DNA of 64,000 nt from Adiantum capillus-veneris (taxonomy: Eukaryota; Streptophyta; Polypodiopsida; Polypodiales; Pteridaceae). The position numbers were made by a program, and so were the translations under genes. Location of the stretch: NCBI GenBank assembly GCA_014529385.2, contig CM043953.1:68134372-68198371 (forward strand), written 5' to 3'. This document shows, in pieces, positions 41,501-51,920 of the stretch. The notes beneath the pieces were generated by a model. It searched no databases, was not told where the DNA came from, and was given only the letters and a program-made list of their open reading frames with translations. Each line of letters begins with the position of its first letter. The first letter of the stretch is position 1.

Positions 41501-43984
41501 TATGAGTGTGGAGGTCCACATCGTGTAGTCGAGTGTCCTATTAGGCTACAAAAGAACGCCACACTAATGCAAACTAATCAAGCGAGCACGTCTACAATGC
41601 CGATACTCATGTGTAATCGATGTGGCATAGATCATTTGATTGCCCAATGTCTAAATAATCCAAATGCACCGAAGATCACGCCATTAAACTTGATTGAAGT
41701 TACCGAGGAGCCATCACCAAGTACACCCGTGGTACCAGTAAACGTACTCACACGATCGATGCTCCAAAAACAAAATTATATTCTTGAGGAAAGAGACACG
41801 GCATCAATTGCCCAATCTCAGAAAAAGAAGAAAACACGAAGAAAGAGATCACAAAAAGCAACGAAGTCAGACCCCAGTTCAAAGACCAACATAGGGACTG
41901 GTGACGACCCCGTATATATGAACGACGCTGAAGAAGATTCTGATTCCGGTGAAACCATGGAGACCAAAACGACCACTAACATAGAAACCAACAAGGAAGA
42001 TCTTCATGAGCCACAATGGCCAGGATCCAAAAAGAAGATAGGAACTTACCCAAACCCTACAGAGGAGATTGAGCGAGTCAAGCAATTAAGGAGTTTGGTA
42101 GAAGATACTCAAAGGGATCTAGAACCAGCACCTAGGAAGATCCAGATTACAGACACCGTGTTCCCTACGCAACAACAACCTCACCAAGTCCATAGACCCT
42201 TGGACATACCTAGTGTCATCCAAGAAGAAAGTGACTTAAAGTCATGGGAAAGTGGACGTACTCACTTCTTGATGGAAAGAATGTTTACAGAGGGACTACC
42301 TGATCCTATCGAAGAAATGGAGATCCCATCTTCCCCACGTCAAGGGACTCAAGGCCAAAAGGTGACATTAAACATTGCCAAATTGATGGATTTCATGTCT
42401 TTAGAAGTTAGAACCACCATCATGTCCAAACTATATAAAGACCCCGAGTTAGTCTATGCCCTTCGAGCCTTCCTCAATGGAGAACTGAATTTTGGGCTAT
42501 CACAATTTGCACAGATGGATGGAGCTGGGGAGATGCCAATAAAGGAGGAATACATAGATCCACAACCCAACCTAGATGAGAACCTTGTTATAGAAATACC
42601 TGTTAATAAGTTGGGACAATACTTTGAGGGTGATGAATCCAATGCGACCATACCAATCACTACTAAGGGATTAATTGTGAAGGGAATCCTTGATGGTGGC
42701 GCTGGGGTTAGCATTGTGACTAAAAATTGCTGGGAAACTATGGGAAGACCTCACCTTGCGACCACAACCATAGTAGTGAAGATGGCCAATGGGTCTATTG
42801 TTAAATCTATTGGGATGCTAGAAGATCTCAAGATCAAGGTCTTTGGACATAAAATAAGAGTTACCTTCATTGTTATGGATTTCTCCAAACACACTATGGC
42901 ATCGGAGATGATCTTAGGACGTGCTTTCATGAGGGAAGCAAAAATGGTGCATGACTGGTCTAAAAACCATGTCTACTTGCAGTTCCAAGATTCTGTCATT
43001 CGAGTGGATCTTGTGACGGGTCGAGCACATCCTCTAGGAAACATGTTTATAGTTGATCATAGATCTGACTCCACAGTTCACTCGGCCCCATTGCAGTATT
43101 GTTACACGTGTAAAGCAGACACTGATGTTAGGGAAGATTCTCCTTATATGGACGTACTACCTGGGATGACTGAGTCGGACAATGTGGATTGGGTCCACCT
43201 AGCGGCAACCATAGATACTTGGGGAAACAGGGGGACGACCTGGGTAACACCTGAGGGGGATGAAATGCCCGTACCCTTAAATATGCTACAAGCAATGCAT
43301 ATAGCTTCTGACAAGATTCATCCTTATATAACAAAGAAAACATACAAGTGGGTCCCTAAAGCCTCTTTAGCGACCATAGCTAGTGCTAAAAAACAGATGC
43401 CTTGTAAGAAACGTACCACTTGCTCCAAGAAAAGTAAGAAAATGTTGCGATGGATTCCTAAACGACTATTGGAAGCCCAAGGCTACTATGAAGGAAATGA
43501 TCAAATATGGGTGCCAAAACGTAGATTGCGTTCTTACTTGTCACCTGACCCATGTGAGCCCAATCCCGTAGCTCCAAAACGAATCAACCATCGCGGAAAG
43601 AAAAAAATCACAGAATGCTACACACCCGCTCCAGAGCTAGTCTAGGTACCGAAGAAAGAACAATTTGTTCCACCTGGCTCAGGAAGGGGGGAGTCCCATG
43701 AAGCTTCTAGCTCCTCATGTAATGCATCCATAGAGGCAAAAGCTTCTCCACAGCCTCCACCTACAATAGTGGACCTCCATAAAGCTACAAAGGAATCCAC
43801 ACCTCCTAGTGTTCAAGAATCACCTGATGAACCACTTCAAGTTCGATCCTGGGAGAGTACCTTACCACCCTTGCAACTCGACGAGGCACCTAAGGTAAGA
43901 GAAAACTACTGGAAAAAATCCTCACCTATTACCAACTGGAACAATTCGTTTCAAAGGGTGATGAGTTCATTTCAAACGATATGA
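38582..43984 (+). pseudogene. Giant gag-protease frame of the Athila-like element
   Basis: A single reading frame of 1,800 codons with stops at 40,502 (TGA), 40,964 (TAA) and 43,643 (TAG). The first 500 residues are a serine/threonine/proline-rich region. Gag proper follows (LTQKFSGDGDVRKHIEVFEQ, LSLTLSGKAGDWYRTL, SVRDFISRLKHL). Four zinc knuckles come next, near 40,975-41,660: CLVCYGPHSTSEC, CNACGRYGHQAKDC, CYECGGPHRVVEC and CNRCGIDHLIAQC. Only the second has the standard 2-4-4 spacing; the others have 2-3-4. A basic/acidic linker precedes a protease (KGILDGGAGVSIVTKN, MILGRAFMREA). The C-terminus has a repeated W(V/I)PK motif (KWVPKAS, RWIPKRL, IWVPKRR). No polymerase follows. Confidence 0.85.
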
Positions 43985-43990
43985 TCTACC

Positions 43991-44007
43991 CAAGGAAGGG
44001 GGGAGTG
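43991..44007 (+). other. Polypurine-like tract
   Basis: AAGGAAGGGGGGAGTG follows the end of the frame by a few bases. In a complete element an LTR starting TG should follow; the sequence after it (TTTGCTGACAGTC) does not match the 5' LTR. Confidence 0.5.
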
Positions 44008-45200
44008 TTTGCTGACAGTCATCATTCACTCACTCCCCTCTCAACCTTGTTTCCCTGACCTCTCAATCACCAATCTTAGGGAATGTACATATAAAGCCTT
44101 ATACTCACAAAAAACAAAAAAATAAAGAGCAAGAGTAATTAGCAAACGAATATGCACAATAAAAGTCAAAACATTGACCCAGACCTACACATTCACATCC
44201 GGTACACTGAAACAGAAACCTATGTCATAAAACACCTTTGATCCTCATCACTTGAGTGATGGAGGGTAGGTAAGATTAGTACGATAGGAGTGTTTTTGTT
44301 TTAGAGTTGAGTGATTAGCAAAGTTCTCTTTTCCCACTGATGTGCCTCCTAGAGGTATTGTTTGTGTTTCATAGTGTGTACAGGAACGTGTTGCTGTGGT
44401 TAGTATTTGGACCTTCATGGAATCTTTCTCTCGTTCACACTTCAGATCAAGCGCGACCATCAACACAAACAAGTGTTTCTTATCCATTAGCATTGCCCCT
44501 TATCTTTTTGCATCTATGTTTGCCTGCTTTGATTGTGATTGGTAGCATAATATTCAGTGCATTTTCTTAGTACCAAACGTTAACTTCAATGTAATTTTTG
44601 TCATAATCACTTGTCTAGGTTTAAAAATCAAGTAGTCCGACTACGCTAGTTTGACCAAGCTAGGTGTTAGAGATCTTCTCTTAATACCATGGGGAATGCC
44701 TTCCTAATAATCAATGGTTACTTAGGTTCTTAATCCGATTTAGGCAGCATTGTGTAAAATGTAATAGGGCTTTCTAGTGGGCTTGACCCTATTGACCTTT
44801 AGCTGAAGTATTATAAAGGGAGTTTACTAGTGTGATGAGCCTGGGGAGGTGTATCAGTGTTATATGAGCCCCCAAAGTTACAAAATTAAAATGCTGAAAA
44901 TGAACAAACAAAAAATCAAAGTGCCACAATGTAAAATCTTAAGCTGGAACAGAAATCTCAGCTTGATTGGGTACTTCACTCACGTGTATCGCCTATGGTA
45001 CTAGACCCCTAGAGGTTCCCAGTGTGGGAACTTTTCCTTGAAAAGCAAAAAACCCAAGGCATACAAAATAAGCACACACATCAAAATTGAATCACTGTGA
45101 AAAGACTTTATGGGGTCAAAGAAAAGGTAATCAGTCAGGCGATGATTTCATGAGAAATTCCTTTTATCGTAGCTTAACTACAAGGTCTTCTAGGTATAGC
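44008..45200. other. Tail without recognised genes
   Basis: No coding frame or repeat recognised on either strand. It may be the non-coding 3' region of the Athila-like element or of another lost element. Confidence 0.4.
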
Positions 45201-45202
45201 CT

Positions 45203-45553
45203 CTAGTCAGCCCTCGAACATGAAATACTTGGCTCTCGCCACATGAAAGCTGTGATACAACATTCATGCACCACCTCGCTGTGTGTTACTTCCACCGTAA
45301 AGAATCGTGAGGAAGACTCAAGAGGCAGCAGATGCACCGTGTGCACTGCTTTCTCCTTGCCATGAGCATCAGATTTGCCCTTGGGACAATACTTTTTGCC
45401 ATGGCTGCTTCCCAAGCATTGAAAACATAAATTCTCTTTTTTAGCCTTATCAAAGTCCTCAGGAGAGAGAGGACCACGGTGTCGAGAAATTTGCGATCTT
45501 GCCAAGAAAGCACCGGGCTTATGGCTGTGAGAGTTTGTGAGAGAACTCAACAA
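45203..45553 (-). pseudogene. Element M gag, zinc-knuckle part
   Basis: It reads ARSQISRHRGPLSPEDFDKA, then CFQCLGSSHGKKYCPKG, a CCHC knuckle of spacing 2-4-4, followed by VTHSEVVHECCITAFMWREP, which leads toward the protease. It is the continuation of the M gag at 47,592-48,500, from which it is separated by a ~2-kb insert. The upstream part of pol has been displaced by G1. Confidence 0.75.
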
Positions 45554-45680
45554 AAACTATATGAAGGAGTTAAACCATAGATGCCATGAAGACTAGGGTT
45601 TGGAAAGAAGTGCAATCAAAGAAGACTCACTCTTTCTCTCTTGCACTCACACACACAAAGAAAGAACACAAAAGAGAATG

Positions 45681-45893
45681 TCAAGACAATACGAAAATGA
45701 AAACATCAAGGCTATGGTCATATCGTATCATGGGTAATATGAAAGGGTTAATAGATGAGTTAATGGCATTCAATCTTGACTGACCAAATAGGCTACGAAT
45801 TGTTCTTTGGAATTGTAGGTTTGTGCTTACCATAATATATATATTTTGTCTAGTGATTGGGATTAATTGTGTGTACAAATCCTCTTGGTTCAT
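45681..45893 (-). CDS. ORF1 module, second tandem copy
   Basis: 70 codons starting at an ATG that overlaps the stop of the preceding copy (ATGA). It reads MNQEDLYTQLIPITRQ, then FQRTIRSLFGQSRLNAI, NPFILPMIRYDHSLDVFIF. It is the more divergent of the tandem pair: the QQRIVFLFG core has become QRTIRSLFG. The frame is intact. Function unknown; see the module in G1 and G2. Confidence 0.5.
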   Translation of the reverse strand: MNQEDLYTQLIPITRQNIYIMVSTNLQFQRTIRSLFGQSRLNAINSSINPFILPMIRYDHSLDVFIFVLS

Positions 45894-46108
45894 AGCAAGA
45901 TAACTACGCTTACGTCAAAAGAAAAGTTATAGTCTATGAGAGGTAGTATGATGGGATCCGGTGATAGAAGTATTTCATTAAGCCTTTCTGGGCCAAAGAG
46001 AAACACTATACGTTGTTGAAAGTGTATTTTTCGGCTAATCCATACGTTAATTCTAATAGATCGTACAGAGTGAAAGCGATAGAAATGATCATCATGTGGG
46101 TTATTCAT
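45890..46108 (-). CDS. ORF1 module, first tandem copy
   Basis: 72 codons, intact. It reads MNNPHDDHFYRFHSVRS, INVWISRKIHFQQRIVFLFG, RLNEILLSPDPIILPLIDYN, FSFDVSVVILL. It matches the end of G1 ORF1 and the 80-codon frame before G2 gag. Basic and aromatic residues fill the first half; the second half alternates hydrophobic residues as in beta strands. Its stop codon shares bases with the start of the next copy. I know no named family with this pattern. Confidence 0.55.
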   Translation of the reverse strand: MNNPHDDHFYRFHSVRSIRINVWISRKIHFQQRIVFLFGPERLNEILLSPDPIILPLIDYNFSFDVSVVILL

Positions 46109-46306
46109 CTAGGATAGTATGTGAGAAATGTAGATATGAGAAAAGTGAAGAGATGAGAAGTTTCCCTCCCAAGCCCTATTCTTGCCCGTAGGCAATAAGG
46201 ATACTGCGGGGAGAGATGTACCTGTAGAAAAGAGAACCTAGAATTTGCAGAGAGGATGAATTTCTAAGAATGAGAGAGATAGGTTTGGTTAAGGAGATGA
46301 GATTAA

Positions 46307-46307
<1 letters not shown>

Positions 46308-46349
<42 letters not shown>
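46308..46349. repeat. (AT)n microsatellite
   Basis: About 40 bp of near-perfect AT repeat in the leader of the Tat-like fragment. Confidence 0.9.
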
Positions 46350-46351
<2 letters not shown>

Positions 46352-47591
46352 GGATTGGAGATGAAAAAGAAAACAACAAGAAATCAAGAAAACATCAATG
46401 TAGAACACATCTTACTTGACAAACCCTTCGGCACCATTATTGATGGAGAGAGAAGAAGAGTGGATAATTCCACTTTGATTGATACATCAAGTGCAAGACC
46501 TTCTTTGATTAGAGTTGATCTTCCAAGGTTAGCTTGTTGCAAGAATGGCTAGTCTCCCTCTAGGAGAAAGTGTAGGCTTGGGCTTATGTTAATGGCTAAG
46601 TACAATTAGGCATTACTACTCACTCCCTCAAGAATTCCTCTCATCAATGGCTTGAATGCTTGAGTTCCTTTTCAAGGAAGAAGAGGTCCCCTTTTATAGG
46701 TGAAGGGAACCCCCAAGGGTTTACACAAGAAGAGAGGAGCCAGTGTGAATAGGAATTGGAAAAGTTGGAAATGAGCTGTCCCTGCATGATGTGGGCAGAC
46801 TGGGGTCCAGTATTTTGATCATATCTCGTCAACCGTAGCTCTAAATAAAAAAGTAAAAATATGGGCAGAAACTTTATCTCATTAGCTACGATTTTCATTT
46901 TAAAATCATTTTCCAATTCGGATTGGAACCTTGTGTAAAAAATTCATCAAACTAGGGTCCATTTCTGGCAGCAAAAGTCTTCCCGTGGTCCCCTTAGCCT
47001 AGACTTTCATTTAATTCCAAAGGACACCTCATGCCATATGAAAGCATGACATTGCTCCTTGATAAAGTTTTGTAATCATGCTTGCAATAATGCATTAAAA
47101 TAAGTGTATCTTGAAATCATGCCACCTAGTGTCCCACTAGGATTTGATTCCCTCCTAGTAGCTATTTAAAAAGAAATATAAGAAAAGTATAAAAAATACA
47201 TAGAATATATATATATATTGGAGTTTACCCTAGATATAGGATCTAGCTAGGGTGTGAGATGATAATGAGATAGTAGAAATAAAGAATCAATGCTTTTTGC
47301 CCCAAGTTAAAGAGGCGGAGCTATTGAGCTTTTCCCATAGTATTTTCTGATGGTAAAGTAAGGATAGGTTACCCTTGAGAAAAATAATAGGATGAGATAG
47401 AAGGCTTATTATTATACTTAAATATGCATATGTACATTATAGGAAAGATAATTATGTATCTAAAAAGTTACAAGATAGATCTTGTAGCATGCGTTCCCAC
47501 TATGTACGTGTCACAGCACGACAAGGAACCCCTTGGGTTTTTTAGCTGCTTCAGAATTGGCTACTATAAATTTCCTTTTATTGTGCCCATA

Positions 47592-48500
47592 CTATTTATG
47601 TGTATTACCATGTGTCTTAGCAGGCACATGATTATTATGTGATTTCTTTTCACCTAGATCATCATGAATGTGTGCTTTTACTATGGCCTCCTCAAGTGTT
47701 TTAGGGTCCCGAGTCTTGACGTGCTTCTTAAGCTCTTGCGTCAAACCGCGGATATACCCACGTACTTGCTGAAAGGTGTCTAGTCCTTCCAATTGGAGGA
47801 TAACATCCCGATAGTGAGAGATATATTCAAGTAATGATGGGTGTTGGCGCATGGAACACGTGTCCCAAGCCGTCCAATTTTGAAACATAGCCTCAAAGGT
47901 TGCCCAACTATGTGGTATGATATTCTTCTCCTTGAGAGACATCCACCATTTATAGGCCTTGCCTTCCAGAGCCAGACTTGTTTGGAGTGCTCTGACTGCA
48001 TCCGGGATACGCCGTAAGGCATGAATTCCATCCCACTTGCTGAGAAAGATATTCACTGCATCCTTATTACGATCTCGGTCTTCCCCCTTAAAAGTCGGAG
48101 GTTTGGTGTTTTTCAACAACTCATCCACCTCCTTTGCAGTGAGAGTGTGCAAAGTATCTCGAGATGGACCTTGTCGATGATTAGAAGGGCCTTGCCCCTG
48201 AGTAGCAGTGTGCTCATGCATGTGTGTGTCAATAGGGCCCTTGGCCTACTGCTGCATAAAGTGTATCACTAACATAGATAATTTAGTGACATTTTCATTT
48301 AAAGATTCAAAATTTCCTTCCATTATTGATATGTGTGTCTGAAGTAAACGAAATTCCTCAATATCAAGAAATTCATAAGCGTCATCACCTCCCGTAGCGT
48401 CGCGGGCACCCTCCGTGAGAGCATCCAGCTACGAGCCATCATGGGCAGGATCAGGTCTATGATGCTCAAACTCAAAGGTCATATTGATATCTGAATCCAT
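47592..48500 (-). pseudogene. Element M gag, N-terminal part
   Basis: The start is the ATG at 48,500 (MDSDINMTFEFEHHRPDPAH). The frame carries two TAG stops before 48,221, then is open for 209 codons. Retrotransposon Gag signatures are present: PPTFKGEDRDRNKDAVNIFL, LSKWDGIHALRR, ALEGKAYKWWMSLKEK and HPSLLEYISHYRDVILQLEG. It ends at 47,592 where the Tat-like fragment interrupts it. The zinc knuckle is at 45,203-45,553. Confidence 0.8.
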
Positions 48501-49260
48501 GGCAGCACCGTGCAGTGTAAAAAAGAGAAAGAAGAATACCTTGATTGTGAAAACAATCCCGTAGTCGTAGTTTTCATTGCAACCGATAATTAGCCGTGCT
48601 AATTACATTGATCGTGTTCGTTCACTTCCACCTCGTTCACTTACACCACCGTGAAGCGTGCCATCGTTGATCCAAAGAAAATAAGTAATATTTGGATACT
48701 TGTTTGAAAAACTCACAAGCCGTCATATATTAAGCTTGATGCAATACTGTAATTTCATACAGTAATTGTCAATTGCTGCGTGCGGATAAAGACCCGGCCC
48801 TTTGCCGATGATGGTCGAGTATGCTAGTCGATGATGGCCGAGTACACCTTCGCCGGTTGCAAACCCTATGGGTACTCGCCCTAACTTGATTTTGGTTTGC
48901 CCTAAGATTTTGGGCGGCTCAATTTGGGAAGGCCGAAATTAAGCAAGGCCTGGCTATGGCGGGCAGTTAACGCCGATGGAAAGCAAGAGGGCGAGAGAGA
49001 TGGCGAGCGCTATGGTGCTCCTCTCTTGCAGCTCCTGTGACGGATTCTTTCTAACGGGTTCACGCATAGCTTCCGAGCCCAAGAGCAAGCAATTTGGCTG
49101 TCCTCGCTTCTGCTCACCCCTCTGATAGGGTTGGATCCTATGCGGGCTGAGATGCTTCCACTCCCCGGCTAAGCGGCCATGCCCGCTGTGCGGCCTCTTG
49201 GGGCTTGCATGTCATGCAAAGAGTCCCACTCTCCACGCCTGTGTGTCCCAAAAAAGGATG
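48501..49260 (-). other. Leader of element M
   Basis: Between primer site and gag, about 760 bp. No coding frame recognised. Confidence 0.5.
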
Positions 49261-49273
49261 GCTCTTGATACCA
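49261..49273 (-). other. Primer-binding site of element M (tRNA-Met type)
   Basis: The minus strand reads TGGTATCAAGAGC next to the LTR. It differs from the standard TGGTATCAGAGC by one inserted base. Confidence 0.75.
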
Positions 49274-49274
49274 G

Positions 49275-49434
49275 TGTAAGAACTTGGGTGACTATACCTT
49301 AGGATCCTTCTCCCAACCTCCCAATATAAAGGCAGGCTCCTAGCCTCTTGCCCTACACGGATCCCCTTGTCCACACTGCCTAGCCTGGCCTCTGGCCCAG
49401 TCTGTGACTCCTTGGCCTTGCCCTTGTCGTGACA
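49275..49434 (-). repeat. Element M 5' LTR (160 bp)
   Basis: Matches 10,616-10,775. TG...CA ends. The target duplication CCGAC follows at 49,435-49,439. Confidence 0.88.
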
Positions 49435-49439
49435 CCGAC

Positions 49440-50393
49440 CTTGTGGCGGGCGCTACCGGGAAACACATCAATGCCCTTCTCTCTTACTCTCTCTCGGCGG
49501 CTCTGCTGCGAACACCATCGCCAAGCTTGACGACAATTTCATACTACATCACCATAAGGCCTTTGTCCTTGGGAAATTTACATAAGATAGGGTGCATGCT
49601 TACCCCATCATACACCCCATACCATCAAAACACAACCCCGGCATCCACAGTATGGCAAGGTTGTGCGTCTTGGCACATCTGATAACCACCACAAAAATTG
49701 TAGAGCTTTGGAAAACCGAATTTGGGCAAATAGTTGGCAGATCGTCTTCTTCCAACATTGCTATTGGGCAAGGGTTCAAAGAGAAGCTTATCTAATCACA
49801 TCCCGATTGTAACTGCCTACTAGCCGGTGGTGGGGTTGGATACTGATTCAATAGTTTCATAAGTCAAGGACTTAGTAGGTGTGCTGACAAAGCATGTTGG
49901 CATGTAACCTTCATTAGGGGTGAACATGTAGTTCTATGTGTTCCAAAATGTTCAGAAGTTTGACATGAGGACACTTCCTCTTTTGTCCCTCAGTAGCTAT
50001 GAGCTTTTCCAGATACTCATGTGAGTTGGAAATCTGGCTCACAACTTCATGAAAGTTGCACCAAGGTTTTCTTGCCTTTTTCCAGTATCTTCAGAACGTC
50101 TGAAAACTGGTTATGTCTTTAAATACCTTTTAGTTGTGGTTACTCCTTTAAAGTACTCAAGTGGGTTATAATATCAAGTTACCATTTAGATACAGATGGT
50201 TGCAAAAGGATAACAACGTTGAAAATCAAGATGTTGCTCTTGGTTTCATTGAACCTCCTCACTGCACCAAGTATCGGTAATAAGGACAATTGGCCCGCGT
50301 AAGGGATGCCAATAAGGAAAACATCAGTGTTCTTATGAAGATACTATCACTTGTGTTTTCAAGGACAAAAATGCTTCTCCAAGGGGGGAATAA
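49440..50393 (+). pseudogene. Element P interior, 3' part
   Basis: Heavily decayed. Near the end the frame ENISVLMKIL and VFKDKNASPRGE (stop) parallels the chromodomain tail of M (ENISALKKKF, VFEDENSSLRGE). It is followed by CCAAGGGGGGAATAA (50,379-50,393), the polypurine tract. The rest, about 850 bp, has no recognised coding blocks. With the left part (10,401-10,615) the interior is only about 1.2 kb, so P was non-autonomous or deleted before M arrived. Confidence 0.55.
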
Positions 50394-50565
50394 TGTCAGG
50401 CCAAGGGCTAGAGGGCAGGGCCCAACCTAGGGGAGTCAAGGACTTAGGCCAAGGGCTGGGCTGAAGCTGTGGACAGGGGATCCATTTAGGGCAAAGGGCC
50501 ATGGGCTCTCCTATAATAGGTTGGTTGGGAGGTGGATCCGGTGTTAGTCTCCTCTGAGTTCTACA
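50394..50565 (+). repeat. Element P 3' LTR (172 bp)
   Basis: Matches 10,211-10,387, starts TGTCAGGCC directly after the polypurine tract and ends TTCTACA. Confidence 0.85.
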
Positions 50566-50729
50566 TCTGCCAGCTCTCAAACCTTATCTTTAAACTAAAA
50601 AATCACAACTTCTTCAAAAGCTGCAATCATCCGATCTTTTGGAATTCCTCGGCTCTTCATTTTTGCTTTATAGCATGCAAGAAGACCACCGGATCATGCC
50701 CTTGAAAAATACCAAATGTTCCCATACGG

Positions 50730-51892
50730 TGTGAGCGGGATGAAAACACACACAATGCCTCTATAACGACCCGACACACACTCTTGGGAAGATACACACA
50801 CACACACTATGGGGCACCACTCGGCTCACACAACACACCTGGCCGAGACAGGGAACACACCTCTGGAGTGAGAGGAGAGAAACTATCCACTTGCCCACTC
50901 CACACAGACACACACACACACACGCACACACACACACACACACCCACCCAAAAAACTCAGCTCAAAAGAGGAGAATTTCTGATGTTTAGATACAAATGAG
51001 CTTGGGCCAACACCAATGGGGCAAACAGCTCACACAATATGGGTAAAAGATACCAGATACAATCACAAACTAGAGCAGAAACTTCGCTCATAGGAGAAAC
51101 TTACACAGAAAAACAGCAGGAAAAGAGTGAGGAATTTGGCAAAATAGACAGCGCCATCGCGTTCGGAACGGCCCAAAACCCCAGTCTACAATGTCAAAGT
51201 GCTCAAATCCGACCTCGGATGAGCAGTTTACGGCCAAAACAGGCTCCAAAATGAGCAAAAACACAGCTGCGGCTGTTCCTCCTTTCTTCTCCATGTTTTT
51301 TCTGGTCTTCTCTCTGTTTTTTCAGTTCCCACACTTAGCTTTATTACTTGGGCACCCTTGGCCTTTTAGATGACCTCAAACGGACCCCGAACAAGCCAAA
51401 AACTGACCTCGCAGTGCATAGTTGTCACCTTTTTGCATCATTTGCACACCTGGCACTCAGCTTTTTTCCAATAATGCATCTCGCCACCACGTGAAGTGGC
51501 CCCAAAAAGTGGTCCTAATGATGACCTTTCTGCATAACTCTCACAAGAAAACACCCACGTTGTGTCCGTCCTCATCCGCGTGCAAATATTGACCTCGTTC
51601 GCCCTCCTGACGCCACTAGATGCCATCTGACGCACTTGCTGACCTCACGTCGTCGGCCCGCGGATAGCTTCCTCGAGAAGTTTTACGCGCTACCAACTCC
51701 TCCTTATTGTAGAAAAAACACATTGGTAGTGGTAATAGTGAAAATCGATGCACTGTGTACACCCTGTCCTACCTGTACACATGTGGGCCCCACATAACCA
51801 CCTGGCTAAGGAAAATGGGCTATCCTTTATTTGATGCACCATGCATGTATATGTACATATGCGCAATACCTTGCTCCAAAAAACTCCTGACA
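50730..51892 (-). repeat. G2 3' LTR (1,163 bp)
   Basis: Minus-strand start TGTCAGGAGTTTTTTGGAGC at 51,892, directly after a polypurine tract. It ends CCCGCTCACA at 50,730. It contains a (CA)n tract at about 50,908-50,943. Confidence 0.9.
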
Positions 51893-51912
51893 TAATTTGC
51901 CCATCCCCTAGC
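51893..51912 (-). other. Polypurine tract of G2
   Basis: The minus strand reads AGGGGATGGGCAAATTA just before the LTR start. Confidence 0.75.
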
Positions 51913-51920
51913 CTGCTAGA

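Larger units (their letters stand above)
37410..45190 (+). mobile_element. Athila-like element with gag-protease only, 3' end not found
   Basis: It inserted into the G1 3' LTR. It has a 595-bp 5' LTR, a tRNA-Asp primer site, one huge gag-protease frame (three stops), a polypurine-like tract at 43,991-44,007 and about 1.2 kb of tail. No RT, RNase H or integrase is found. No second LTR was found, so the right border (set where M gag sequence begins) is approximate. It must rely on other elements for reverse transcription. Confidence 0.7.
45560..47590 (-). mobile_element. Fragment of another Tat-like element inside M gag
   Basis: It separates the two halves of M gag. On the minus strand a TATA box (CCTATAAAAGGGG at about 46,690-46,702) is followed by a leader, two copies of the pre-gag ORF1 module and a short gag-like start (ATGGCATCTATGG, near 45,587). 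This is the 5' part of a Tat-like element. Its exact ends and a target duplication were not found. Confidence 0.55.
10616..49434 (-). mobile_element. Element M: minus-strand chromovirus opened by nested insertions
   Basis: The 160-bp LTRs at 10,616-10,775 and 49,275-49,434 are inverted relative to P. They are flanked by the same five bases, CCGAC (10,611-10,615 and 49,435-49,439), a perfect target duplication that proves a single insertion into element P. A polypurine tract adjoins the left LTR and a tRNA-Met site adjoins the right one. Its own genes survive as gag at the right (48,500-47,592 and 45,553-45,203) and as integrase end plus chromodomain at the left (11,393-10,790). The two LTRs differ at about 11 of 160 positions, so it is an old insertion. 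Confidence 0.85.
10211..50565 (+). mobile_element. Element P: outermost chromovirus-type LTR element of the nest
   Basis: Two similar direct repeats on the plus strand bracket this span. The left one is followed at once by a primer-binding site, and the right one is preceded by a polypurine tract, as in one element opened up by insertions. Its own sequence is only 10,211-10,615 and 49,440-50,565; the rest is element M with its contents. The two LTRs differ by roughly ten substitutions and a 5-bp indel. Flanking bases are TTTGT on the left and TCTGC on the right, which do not match, so the target duplication is either decayed or absent. Confidence 0.7.

Noticed and set aside
38582-43984. A large host gene
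   Set aside because: Gag domain, zinc knuckles, retropepsin motif and an adjacent tRNA-Asp primer site identify it as a retroelement gene.
10206-50570. A 5-bp target duplication for element P
   Set aside because: The flanks read TTTGT and TCTGC; they could be related by two C-to-T changes, but that is too weak to claim.
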